The notes beneath the pieces were generated by a model. The model saw nothing but the letters and a program-made list of their open reading frames with translations. It searched no databases and was not told the DNA's origin. A stretch of DNA of 64,000 nt, taken from the NCBI GenBank assembly GCA_028015205.1, contig CM051519.1:78141539-78205538 (forward strand), in the 5' to 3' direction. The stretch comes from Mytilisepta virgata (Eukaryota; Mollusca; Bivalvia; Mytilida; Mytilidae). Below are positions 47,701-55,939 of this stretch, one piece after another. Within the stretch, counting starts at the first letter, position 1; every line of letters begins with the position of its first letter. Both the position numbers and the translations under genes were made by a program.

Positions 47701-50700
47701 GACAAGTTTGTTTTCATCAGAGTCTTTGTGTTTTGTTACAGCACTCTTTAGCCAGTAATAGTTGTAATGATAACGTCCCTTTTTCACAAATATATGTACG
47801 ACTACCATCGATTCTGGTTCAATAACGCCAATATAATTTATTATACTTTATGTAAATTTCTCTACTTTTAATGCATTTTAATTGGTTTACAAGAATGTGG
47901 TATTTAACATGATCAACCGCTAGAATAGAATATTTTATACTGTCACCCGCTGGAAAGAAACGGATGGTATTTTATACTGTCACCTGCTGGAAAGATCCAA
48001 GACATTCAGTATAATGAAATAAATAACAAATTTCTAAGAGGGTGACAGAGTATACTGTAACCCCTCTAAAAACATTGTCAACCTCGGCTTTGAATCGGTT
48101 AACAATATTTTCTTAGGGTTACAATATACTCCATCACCCTCTTAGAAATGTGTTATTTATTTAGAATACACTGAAGACCAAATATCAGATCACACTTACG
48201 ACTAATTAACAGTTGTACAGATATATGTTAAGTTGTAAAAAGGCATCCTGCACCAATTATTATTGTATTACTGTTATGATCAGAATTCCTTGTAGACATA
48301 TTGAATGAACAACTCTTAAGCATAGATTGTGTCAGTAACTAAAATATTATTAAAAGTCTCGATTCTAAATTTTTTTATCCATGACCACTTGTTTTGATGG
48401 GATATTATATTATTGAAGTCCACCCCATATCCTTTGTTTTAAAACATAAATTTTTTTTATAATTCCAGACTGTGTATAAATGTATCAGCAATAAGATGGG
48501 ATGCCTGTAATCTGCCATTGAGAGACGACTGTGTGGATGTTTTTGTTACAGATTTGGTAAATTCCATTCTTCTATCTAGTAGATAAATTATTTTTACAAG
48601 AATAAAATTTTTACATATTTCTACAAACATAGTTTGGAGTTGGATGTAGGTAGATGTGACCCTGTTTATCTGTCTGTACATCCATCCATGTGACTTACAA
48701 ATGAATTCCTCTTACTCTGTGGTGGAATTAAGTGAAACTTTACCCAAAGATATGGATGAGACAAAATAATTATGGTCGAATATTTTGATTGGGAAATAAT
48801 TGGACTTACTGTCTGGAAACCTCAGTTTGTGGAATGGATTTTTGATATTTTGAAAGTGTAAATGTTATAAAACATTTTTTTGTTGATAAATTAATCTTCA
48901 AGAGCTGTCCAAGAAAACAAAAAAATATACTATTGTTTATGTTGTTTATTATATCTTTTTTATCTGCAAATGTAATTTTGAATGGGGAATTTCAAATAAA
49001 AAAATGAATGCACTCAAAAAGTTGAAAAATTTTTAAATTTTAAATGAACTGAAACATATTGGTCTTAAAATTAGTAAAAACATCATTTTAAAATTTTTTC
49101 ATGCACTATGTGTATTTTTGGAGCTTCACAGAGATTAGAGAATTAATTTATTAAAATCTCAAAGGAAGAGAAATATCTTTTTTTCTCTTGGTTTGAATAA
49201 ATTTGGTGCCATTTTCATTTTGAAACCATCGATGGATTAGATCTTTCAACTTCTCCTTCAGTTGTGAATGAGGAATGGTGGTATAGAGGGTAGAGAAATC
49301 AAAATCTAAATAACCATTGAATAATCATATTTTCAAGAATAACTGATTATGATGAATTAAAGATCAGACATTGGGTAATCATAACTGTAATCATTAATAA
49401 GCTGTAATTGATTACAGTTTGTCAAGTAATCAGATGTAATCACTAATCAGCCAAAATTCTGATTACATGTAATTTAATATAATCGATTACTCTGGTAAAA
49501 ATGCCTGTAATCCTGATTACTTTTCAATTACTTTCTGATTACATGGTTTTAGCATACACTTTATTGCCAAAAAGTGACTTCAGTCTGTGTAGGTCTGTGA
49601 ATTAAGCAATTTCTTGAAAGTAATCCTTTGTAATCAGATGTTATGATGGTTACATTGCTAATTTAATTATTAATTTAATCAATTACATTTGAAAACCATG
49701 TAATTATTAATTTAGTCGATAACATTAAAAGCAAAAGTAATTGTAATTTAATCGATTACATTTGAAAGTAATTGAATGCATGTCTGTTAAAGATAGAGTT
49801 GTATATTTAAAAATGTTTGCTTTGTGTAGGGTATTCTAAAAATATAGTTTGCATCTTGTTTTTTTTCAGCCATTTGGTGTAAGGTGAGTGAATTGTGAGC
49901 TGTGTAGTATATCTCAGACCTGAAATGTTTTACACACTGTTCCATTTATAATAAGTATAGTTTGAAATCCACAGTGAGAATATATCATATCATATTAGAT
50001 TTTATATTGTAATGTATCGATAACAGACTTAAGTTCAACATTTCTCATATGAACAAATAATTTAGTTTAATAGTGAAAATATAGTAAAAGTAAAGTGGTA
50101 ATTTAAAAAAATTAACATGTGCACTTATTTTGTAAATTACATTATTTGACCCGTTAAGTGAAAAAAACAAAATTAATTTATGAAGTAAAAGAATTTTTAT
50201 ATTATGTTTTGTGCACTGTAATATATTTTCCAGAATGGGTTCAAAATGGGAGAACTCAACACTATACCCTAGAGTATTACGGGAGATGTCAAGAGTCACC
50301 AAGGCAAAAACAGGAAGGGTCTGTCTTCTTACGCAAGATAAAAAGGGTATAAATAAGGTGAGATATTGTAAAAACAATGTATTTAAAAATTTTATTGGTC
50401 AAAATCAGCATTTACCATAAAAGGTTTGTATTAGCACTTGCTGTTTACTATTTTCTGTTCAGCTGTACAACATAATGCCTTCTCGTAGTAAAATATTTTA
50501 TAGGTGAATAACCAAGTCTTGCTGAAAGCATGATTAGTAAACAGCATATGCTATATAAAACTAACCTTTTGTTGTAATCTCAACTTCATGCCAAATTCAT
50601 TTAACATGTTACTGACATTGTGCAGGAATTATTTTCAATATATGTTGCATAGTTTTGATTATAAAAGAACATAACATGTAGCTTTTCTTGAAAAAAAAAA

Positions 50701-51304
50701 TACAATTGTAAATATTTAACCTCTGAAAGTGTGGGGATAATAATTAACAAATAGTTCATTACACTGAGGGTCATATGGCAGTATATGGACCAGTTGATTG
50801 CCCGACAAAAATTATATGGACCGAAGCAAAGCTGAGGTCCATATAATTTTTGGAGGGCGACCAACCAGTCCATATACTGACATTTGATCCAAAGGATTTA
50901 ATCGATCTTGCCAAAACGAGGTGGTCCATATAATGTACAGCCGGTCCATATAACATTATATGGACCGGCTTAGATAACATAGATAAATAGAGTAGTAAAA
51001 ATGTAAAAGTATAATATTGATTCATATGTATTCTCGTAATATAGTTTGTTATAGCTTTGTCTTTATAAAAGCTTCATGCAAGTATTTATATTTTTAGGCA
51101 ATGCAGATGGTATCAAAATATTGGAAGAGGACAAATGCAGTTGGAATCAATATGGGAGGATTGGCAGCATGTGTTTATATGATGTATCGTAATACGGAAG
51201 TTTTTGATAAATCAGATGTCTTAGTGTTTTCAAAAATTGATGAGGAAAATGTTAAGAAAAAAGCATCTAAGAAATCTTCTAATGAGAACTCTGAAGTATC
51301 ATGA
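32608..51304 (+). CDS. THUMPD3: THUMPD3-like tRNA guanine-N2 methyltransferase (nine exons)
   Basis: Family knowledge: THUMPD3 works with TRMT112 to make N2-methylguanosine in tRNA (position 6, also 7). Exons: 32608-32790, 35280-35357, 37745-38616, 38879-38948, 47102-47217, 48469-48556, 49870-49883, 50234-50357, 51098-51304. They join in frame with GT/AG introns to give about 583 residues (human about 507; the extra length is a charged linker in exon 3). Domain order: N-terminal segment with TVNTGFEPIAIEEAVEKL; lysine-rich linker; THUMP region FRVTCHRSGENHPF to SLHRRN; Rossmann methyltransferase with FGPTTLRPTIAY, SAM motif DPMCGSG, RWDACNLPLRDD, and catalytic loop DLPFG followed by RMGSK. 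Each landmark matches THUMPD3. The C-terminal tail is lysine/serine-rich. Exon 2 has an ambiguous 3' edge. Confidence 0.92.
33002..33190. repeat. Imperfect fold-back repeat in THUMPD3 intron 1
   Basis: The left arm, TATAATCGGAAAGACTTCC and then CGGGTAATTCTGC, is matched inversely on the right by GCAGAATTACCCG and GGAAGTCTTACTGTATAAT. Total about 190 bp with a short centre; likely a miniature inverted-repeat element. Confidence 0.7.
33191..35279. other. THUMPD3 intron 1, no recognised feature
   Basis: AT-rich non-coding DNA with short A runs and no convincing repeat structure beyond the fold-back at its start. Confidence 0.55.
35280..35357 (+). CDS. THUMPD3: THUMPD3 exon 2
   Basis: The exon starts after TTTTGTAG with VLKLGCIDNCYVL and continues MTRVDNFQFSDDE, matching the conserved segment VHCLRSVDNLFVVV of the family. 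The proposed end at 35357 uses donor GTCTGT in phase 0. An alternative phase-0 donor GTATAT at 35370 would add four residues (VCIN). The shorter form fits the family length better. Confidence 0.8.
36530..36921. mobile_element. Family M inverted-repeat element, copy 2
   Basis: Left end TACTGGAAATATGGAAATTA TTGAGATG; right end CGCAAAAATTTTCAAATTAA CTGTA. It resembles copy 1 but is about 390 bp with a longer centre and more decayed ends. It lies in THUMPD3 intron 2. Confidence 0.55.
36966..37344. repeat. Tandem repeat, 2 full copies of 180 bp plus a partial
   Basis: GGTTAAGGTTCAGGTT occurs at about 36968, 37148 and 37321. Units contain GAGTTATGGTATCAT, TGAAACTTTGTACATG and GCTGTGACCTTRAGGTCAT. 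The third copy stops where the SINE-like sequence begins. Confidence 0.85.
37345..37668 (+). mobile_element. 5'-truncated tRNA-derived SINE
   Basis: A tRNA T-arm with box B GGTTCGATCCC (37359-37369) sits in GGTCGCGGGTTCGATCCCCG. A G+C-rich body (CGGCATCTAGGAGTAAGAGC, GACGGGTCGGCTCGGAGTC) follows, ending in a (CATC)n tail at about 37652. No box A is present, so the copy begins inside the tRNA part, abutting the tandem repeat. Confidence 0.65.
37745..38616 (+). CDS. THUMPD3: THUMPD3 exon 3
   Basis: This is the largest exon (872 bases, about 290 codons). It runs LECMATLRELVKKVNW, a lysine-rich coiled segment (KRQKRREKKEQKKAERQKLL), and a serine/aspartate-rich disordered linker. It closes with the conserved THUMP and pre-methyltransferase parts FRVTCHRSGENHPF, FGGAIYNYFKWNVSM, LTKESLHRRN and FGPTTLRPTIAYNML. 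The donor GTAAGC leaves phase 2. Confidence 0.92.
38879..38948 (+). CDS. THUMPD3: THUMPD3 exon 4 (SAM-binding motif I)
   Basis: A 70-base exon after TTTGGCAG encodes MCRIQPGEVICDPMCGSG then VIPIQ. DPMCGSG is the S-adenosylmethionine-binding motif I. The exon ends in phase 0 before GTAGCT. Confidence 0.92.
39087..39345 (+). mobile_element. tRNA-derived SINE in THUMPD3 intron 4
   Basis: Begins GGGGTCCGTGGTGGCTGAGT, whose TGGCTGAGTAGT resembles box A of a leucine/serine-type tRNA. A decayed box B (GAGTTCAGCTC) lies about 70 bases on. The body includes ATTGGTCAGTGGTACTCTCT and TTTCCGTCTTCCTCC, and the tail is ATTAAATCAATTGCAATCC. It is a complete but old-looking SINE copy. Confidence 0.6.
40443..40776. 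repeat. Intronic segment A, copy 1 (about 334 bp)
   Basis: From GAGTACATTTTGTACATG to the GAGATTTTTTTAATTTT end. The same sequence, nearly identical, recurs in direct orientation at 42906-43240. Confidence 0.92.
40818..42655 (+). mobile_element. Element E, copy E1
   Basis: The left end TAATAAAATGCTCCGCTGGG and GATACGACCGCAGAGGTCG match E0. The interior has units of about 130 bp (ATCAAAGAACCCCA), an array of short palindromic TTGCACAATACTGTGCAA monomers (41487-41585) and one and a half 160-bp units. The right end reads GACGACGACGCCAACGTCAT and then AATAAATAATATACAACTGC, so the terminal palindrome is decayed. No coding capacity. Confidence 0.7.
42663..42906. repeat. Intronic segment B, copy 1 (about 244 bp)
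   Basis: AATGTATGCCCGGAAGCTAA to GGCCACAAGGG. The second copy, in the same orientation, is 47343-47585, just past THUMPD3 exon 5. Confidence 0.9.
42906..43240. repeat. Intronic segment A, copy 2
   Basis: Direct repeat of 40443-40776 with only scattered differences. It is joined directly to segment B at its left and to inverted element E2 at its right. Confidence 0.92.
43241..45544 (-). mobile_element. Element E, copy E2 (inverted relative to E1)
   Basis: Starts TATACGACTGCAAAATTTTTGCGGTCGTATA (read in pieces of up to 20: TATACGACTGCAAAA then TTTTTGCGGTCGTA) and ends CAGCGGAGCATTTTATTA. This is the reverse complement of the E1/E0 left end. It holds three 160-bp units, several units of about 130 bp and a four- to five-copy array of CAATAGCAAGAAAT monomers (44755-44876). 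It is 0.47 kb longer than E1 because of extra internal repeats. Confidence 0.72.
44755..44876. repeat. Array of palindromic TTGCACAATA-type monomers in E2
   Basis: CAATAGCAAGAAATYTTCAA TTGCACAR-type units of about 38 bp repeat four times. Each contains the near-palindrome CAATTGCACAATATTGTGCA. Shorter arrays lie in E1 (41487-41585), and single units in E0 (15300-15325 and 16140-16165). Confidence 0.8.
45545..47101. other. THUMPD3 intron 4 between E2 and exon 5
   Basis: Begins with GTTATAATCTGTTTTAGAA, also present at 40784 left of E1, confirming where the element interrupts host sequence. The rest is AT-rich non-coding DNA without recognised genes. Confidence 0.6.
47102..47217 (+). CDS. THUMPD3: THUMPD3 exon 5
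   Basis: After TTTTCTTAG the exon encodes AAIDWPESIHICGELVHRAI and NRTIENIEYVNKLQVEKE, matching the family segment with GATEWSDCFHIAGD and AVNRAANNI. Donor GTATGT leaves phase 2. The earlier CAG-GTAGAG would break the frame with exon 6, so it was not used. Confidence 0.88.
47343..47585. repeat. Intronic segment B, copy 2
   Basis: Direct repeat of 42663-42906 with about 10% differences. It starts AATGTATGCCAGAAAGCTAA and is probably the original copy. Confidence 0.88.
48017..48162. repeat. Fold-back repeat in THUMPD3 intron 5
   Basis: The arms AAATAAATAACAAATTTCTA AGAGGGTGA and, inverted, TCACCCTCTTAGAAATGTG then TTATTTATTT, extend about 60 bases around a centre with AACCTCGGCTTTGAATCGG. It is preceded by two copies of TTTTATACTGTCACCYGCTG (47934 and 47970). 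Confidence 0.75.
48469..48556 (+). CDS. THUMPD3: THUMPD3 exon 6
   Basis: After AATTCCAG the exon encodes LCINVSAIRWDACNLPLRDD and CVDVFVTDL. RWDACNLPLR matches QWDICNLPLR of the family. It ends at the Asp-Leu that starts the catalytic loop, in phase 0. Confidence 0.92.
48557..49869. other. THUMPD3 intron 6, with GTAATC-rich repeat at 49375-49770
   Basis: The first 800 bases are AT-rich and unremarkable. From 49375 the sequence holds some twenty GTAATC/GATTAC motifs in both orientations, including ATCGATTAC and GTAATCAGATG, similar to the cluster at 21888-22076. It ends about 100 bases before the microexon. Confidence 0.6.
49870..49883 (+). CDS. THUMPD3: THUMPD3 exon 7, 14-nt microexon
   Basis: CCATTTGGTGTAAG lies between TTTTTTCAG and GTGAGT. 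In phase 0 it reads P-F-G-V and the first two bases of Arg, completing DL-PFGVR-MGSK with exons 6 and 8. Vertebrate THUMPD3 has DLPFGKRMGSK at this place, so omission would delete the catalytic loop and shift the frame. The splice sites are strong. Confidence 0.9.
50234..50357 (+). CDS. THUMPD3: THUMPD3 exon 8
   Basis: After ATTTTCCAG the exon encodes MGSKWENSTLYPRVLREMSR and then VTKAKTGRVCLLTQDKKG. This matches LYPACLREMSRV and TGRAVLLTQD of the family. Donor GTGAGA, phase 0. Confidence 0.92.
50779..50970. repeat. Two ATATGGACC palindromes in THUMPD3 intron 8
   Basis: 50779-50879: imperfect inverted repeat with arms of about 45 bases, from CAGTATATGGACCAGTTG to AACCAGTCCATATACTG. 50939-50970: perfect arms AGCCGGTCCATATA and TATATGGACCGGCT around ACAT. 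Both share ATATGGACC, suggesting one fold-back element. Confidence 0.75.
51098..51304 (+). CDS. THUMPD3: THUMPD3 exon 9 (terminal)
   Basis: After ATTTTTAG the exon encodes AMQMVSKYWKRTNAVGINMG and GLAACVYMMYRNTEVF. This matches VNVGGLRAAVYLLIRT of the family. It closes with a lysine/serine-rich tail and stops at TGA. A polyadenylation signal AATAAA follows at 51354-51359. Confidence 0.92.
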   Translation, partial: AMQMVSKYWKRTNAVGINMGGLAACVYMMYRNTEVFDKSDVLVFSKIDEENVKKKASKKSSNENSEVS

Positions 51305-51353
51305 ACACTTTTCCCACATTGTTCACATCATTTTCTGCACAGAAATTTCAATG

Positions 51354-51359
51354 AATAAA
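51354..51359 (+). terminator. THUMPD3: Polyadenylation signal of THUMPD3
   Basis: AATAAA lies 50 bases past the stop codon, the first such hexamer downstream. Confidence 0.6.
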
Positions 51360-51449
51360 ATTACTATTTACTCAATTAATGCTTATTTATATGATAAATG
51401 GATTTTTTAGCCGGCTTATTGTATGGTGCATGTCAGAGAGGTGATTGAG

Positions 51450-51870
51450 CAGGGAAAATAGGGTAGCTATTTTGTGTAATCAACTGTTCCTACAGCTTTT
51501 AACCCAGATCTTTGAAACTTTGCAGACATATTGAAGATATGATGTCCTCTGAAGAATTTTTTTCCAGATGTTGTGGAACTTAGTCATTTTGTGCAACAAA
51601 TGTGTATGGAGGGTACCAATTTTGTGTAATCAACTCCTCCCAGATCTTTGAAACTTTGCAGAATTTTTATGGACATGTTGAAGGTGTGCATGAAGAAATA
51701 TGATGCCATTTAAAGATTTTTTATGGATTTTCAATGTATTTGAACAAATGAGTATGGAGGGTACTAAATTTGTGTAATGAACTCCTTCAGCTTTTAACCT
51801 AGATCTTTGAAACGTTTATGGACATATTCAAGATGTACATGAAGGAATATGATGTCATTTCAAGAAGTGT
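51450..51870. repeat. Tandem repeat, about 3 diverged units of 130-160 bp
   Basis: Units share TTTTGTGTAATCAACT, AGATCTTTGAAACTTTGCAG and ATGGACATRTT followed by GAAATATGATG. It sits just past the THUMPD3 gene. Confidence 0.75.
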
Positions 51871-53130
51871 GACATGAAGATTTATTGTCACTAAAACTAC
51901 TGTGTATCCAACAGACTGGATTCATTATATTTCAATGTATACAACAATTTGATGAAAAGATGCACAGATCTGACATTAATGATATTCCATACAACTAAGT
52001 GCTAGTTTCCATCTTGAAGATGCAATGAGGTTTGAGATTTTCTCTGTGTTAAAGACCTAACAATGCCTTTCAGTTAAAAAAATGGCAAAATGTATTACAT
52101 ATTCATTTTTCAGAAACAAATGTTGAACAGTTCAACAGTCATTCAAACAGTATATTTCAAGCAAAAATAAATGAATCACATGAAAAAAGGGAAAATCTGC
52201 ACTTGTACAAAATTAGAGGCATATAAGCATTGAAAAAGGCAATATTTTATTACAACATGAGGAAACAAAGATAGTTATAATTTTTTCCTGATAATTTAAA
52301 GACACATTTCAGATATTCCCAAAATGTTTCCACTTTGTAATTAGCAATAGTAAATTTGATAGTCATCATAGAAAAATGTGTAATGGTTTGCTTAAAATCA
52401 GTTCTAAACAATTTCTGTAGGTGCCATATCTTGTTGTGTTAGATTATTTAAAACGAAGTTTGCTCAGATTGTTGGGGCTGGAGTTAGCTTTAAAGTTTAA
52501 ATTTTGTGGAAACTAAGGATTATCTCCCTTCTGCATACATATGTTCTTAGATGGTTTGAGTTTTTTTCCTTTTGGTCATTTTGTCATTTCAACATGATCT
52601 TTAACATTCTGGGTTTTGTTCAACTTCCAAATTTTCTGTCTTGTGTGCAGTTGATGAATTTGATAAAATGTGCACATCTTTTCCTTCAAAATTAGTATAA
52701 TAGAATATTTTTAATTTGACATTAGTTTTAAGTCTAAAAAGATCAATTCAACCAAGACAAATAAAACAAAATCTTTATATGTATCAAATTTTATTTCATA
52801 AAATTTAAAGCACATAGACAATATCAAAACATTTATTTATTCTCTGTTTGAAATACTACTATCAAATATGAACATTATGCCACAAATCAATAAAGTGGAA
52901 TCTTTGAAATACTGTTTTTTATATTATGAAATATTTATATGATACCAATATATAAAAATGTCTAATGCATCAACAGTATTGTGTTTCTTGTTAAGGTGTC
53001 AGATTTGTAGACTTGCATTCATTGTTTCTTTATCCTAGATTCAATAAAGCCGATATATTTTTTGTTTGTTTGGCATTTTGTGGTTTTTTTTTCAGAGAAG
53101 GGTACCAGTTTGTCTTGAACAAACAAAAAC
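51871..53130. other. Intergenic DNA, no gene seen
   Basis: AT-rich. 52510-52690 resembles 3232-3450 (GGATTATCTCC ... TTTTGGTCATTTT ... AAATGTGCACATCTT), an old dispersed repeat. No splice-supported exons. Confidence 0.5.
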
Positions 53131-53139
53131 TAAAAATAA

Positions 53140-53580
53140 AAATAACTAGAACTGTCCTGAAAGGGACTAATCCCTAACATGTCTCTTTTGAAGCATACAC
53201 AAAGTTCAAATCATAATATTTTTCACAGTAGTGCCCAAACATAAAATTCTGACAATATGCACAATCCATAATGTGATCTGACACTCCATAATGTTTCATG
53301 AGAACCATGCAAGTAATGTAGGAGGAGTTGCGGACAACACATGGAATGAAGATTGATAAAAAATGCCTAAGTCCAAACAGCCATATATTTTACATTTCTT
53401 GTCCAAACAGAAATTCCTGACAATATGCATATCTCCATAGAGTGATCTAACATTCCAGAAAGTTTCATGAGAATCCTGCAAGAAATGTAGGAGGAGTTGC
53501 CTACAACGTTATTTCGGATAGACGGAAACCTACATATCACCCAAATGTACCCAGGGGGTATAAAAATAAAAGCTGGTATG
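53140..53580. mobile_element. Short tandem-core element (2 units of about 168 bp)
   Basis: Begins AACTAGAACTGTCCTGAAAG GGAC and ends TACCCAGGGGGTATAAAAAT. Two core units share CTGACAATATGCA, TTTCATGAGAAYC and AATGTAGGAGGAGTTGC. The layout is like the pearl-type elements, but the sequence family differs. Confidence 0.5.
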
Positions 53581-54582
53581 GAAACTATTATTTCTTCACA
53601 GGATGCTTAATATACAAAGGCAGGGCCATAGAGAGCTATCAGAAAAATAATTCAGAAGCTACAATTTCAATTTACAGTCAAACATCCTACAATAAAGCTA
53701 AAATTTATGTTAAAGCCACAAATTTGCAATTATCAATATAAGCAGGCTTAATTTTAAATATTTGAAAATGTTTTTCATATAATATCTTCAAAATATGGGT
53801 CTTGCGCACAGTTTACTTTAATTCAATGATATTGTATGATGGATGTAGGAGACTTGTCTTCCCTGAGATACAATGAGATTCTTAATGTTCAAATATCAAC
53901 AGAGTCAAAACATACATCTATTACAAAAGAAAATTTAAAACTGTAATGTAAAAGTGACCTACAGAAACTATTATAAAAACCAAGTCTTGATGAATAGTTA
54001 GACAACATATTTTTAAAAACTAAACATGATAGTTTTATATTTATGTGTGTTGATATTCTGAATACACATTAGTGACTAGCCATTGACCATCTTATGGTAT
54101 CCAAACCATTAACTGACTATTTGAAAGGAAACTAGAGAAAGGCATATCTGTATAATTCTTACTTTAACATTGATTCAGTTTATTTTCCATAAAAAAATAT
54201 AATTAATACAGTCATAATCTTTTATATTCCTGATATCTAAAGAGAGGAGATGGAAAAGTATATTTATTATGGGAGTTAACAAATTTCAACTTATCAGAAA
54301 TTCATACCCTCAATATTTGCATAAAAAAATATTTAACACCACCCCCACCCCTTCACTGGAATATAAATCATACTTTCATTTTAATATCTTCACGTTATAT
54401 ATAAATTTATTCTCTTAAAGTTTGTTAGAAACTGATTAAATTTTGATATTATCCTTTTCTATTCTGACTCTGACTTTCTTTTATGCTTCCTCAGCAGATT
54501 CTTTAATTTTTAAATCTCCACTTAAATAATTGATAATGGATGAAAGCAACATTTAAAGTGAAACAAGAATTGATCTGTCATA

Positions 54583-54715
54583 TTGTCAGCAAGCAAGATT
54601 GTCCATCATTGTTCGGAGCCACCTGCATGCTGCACATCACCAAAATATTCACCAGATTGTGCTTTATCATTTTTTGGAGTCACCTGCTTGCTGTATATCA
54701 CCAAAATATTAACAA
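54583..54715. repeat. Tandem repeat, 2 copies of about 65 bp
   Basis: GGAGCCACCTGCATGCTGCA and GGAGTCACCTGCTTGCTGTA begin matching units, both ending ATCACCAAAATATT. Confidence 0.65.
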
Positions 54716-55599
54716 CATTTTCCGCGTTGGAAAATGCAATTCAAAAAATTTCAGATAAACACTAAGTAGTTGAATTTTACTTTTTGTAATAAATACAATC
54801 ATATATGAAAAGTGTCCAAAAAGAAAAAAAATTGTTGGGATGATAGAACCTTTTTTTCTTGAACTTCATTGAAAAGTACATTTCTATCCAAAAAAATAGA
54901 CACAGAGTATGAAAATATCCATTGAGCTGAAAAATATAGGAAATATTTAATTGACACAATAATCTATTAACAACAATTAAATTTAACAATAAAATATGTA
55001 TAAACTAAAAAATAACAACATATGCACCTAATAATCCCTAAAAATATAATGCATCAAAAATGTCATTGACTAAATCTAAAATGCTGGACGTCATTGAGAT
55101 TCACATTATTTCTTCTGATTATTTACAGAAAGTAACATGGTGTTTCTTTATTCTGAAAATATAAAAGTTTACATCAGTAACAAGTCTCAAGGGTTTTAAC
55201 ATTTTCCACTGGTTAGATAAGCAAATAATATATCTAGAAAATTCCAGATAAAACCAAGTTATTCCATCATTATAAAACAAATATATTCCCTAAAGACAAT
55301 CACAAAGTATAAATCAATATCTTTTCTTCTATAAAAGTCAATCTATAAAGTAAAATTCTTTTTAAAATTCCTTAAATTTAAACTTAATATTTAAATCATC
55401 TGTGATCAAAGGGGGATAACTCAGTCTTTTCAATTCCACACTGATGACATACCGAAGATTTAAAAATTTATTGTGTGCAGTTAATATTTTGAATCTTAAA
55501 TGTAATTCCTTTACAAGCAGTACATGTCTGATATTTTTGCACAGGATAGTCTCCTTTTCATCCTGCTCATACAATTATAAATTTCAAATTTTCCAACAA

Positions 55600-55902
55600 T
55601 GTGTGTAAATCCCAGTAATAGAATAGTTTTGTACCTTTGCAGTGAAATAATAGGTAAAATTAAAAGGTCATTTGTGCCGAGCACAAATGATAAGGTCTTT
55701 CCTTTTAACGTTTCCAGTTTTGCAATAAAGAGGCCCAGCCCCTCTATTGTTGGCAAGGGACGTAACTCTTGCGAAATACATAAAATAGACACAAAAAAAA
55801 AAAGGCCCGTCCCGTCTTCAGTAAAGAGATATTGCTACTTCTATTTTCTCTTGAAATCTCTTCAATTTTTAATGTATTGTTACAAAAAGTAATTGTCCAA
55901 AA

Positions 55903-55939
<37 letters not shown>

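Noticed and set aside
50158..50420. Two plus-strand ORFs starting upstream of THUMPD3 exon 8
   Set aside because: They read into the intron. Only the part from 50234 in the spliced frame matches the methyltransferase.
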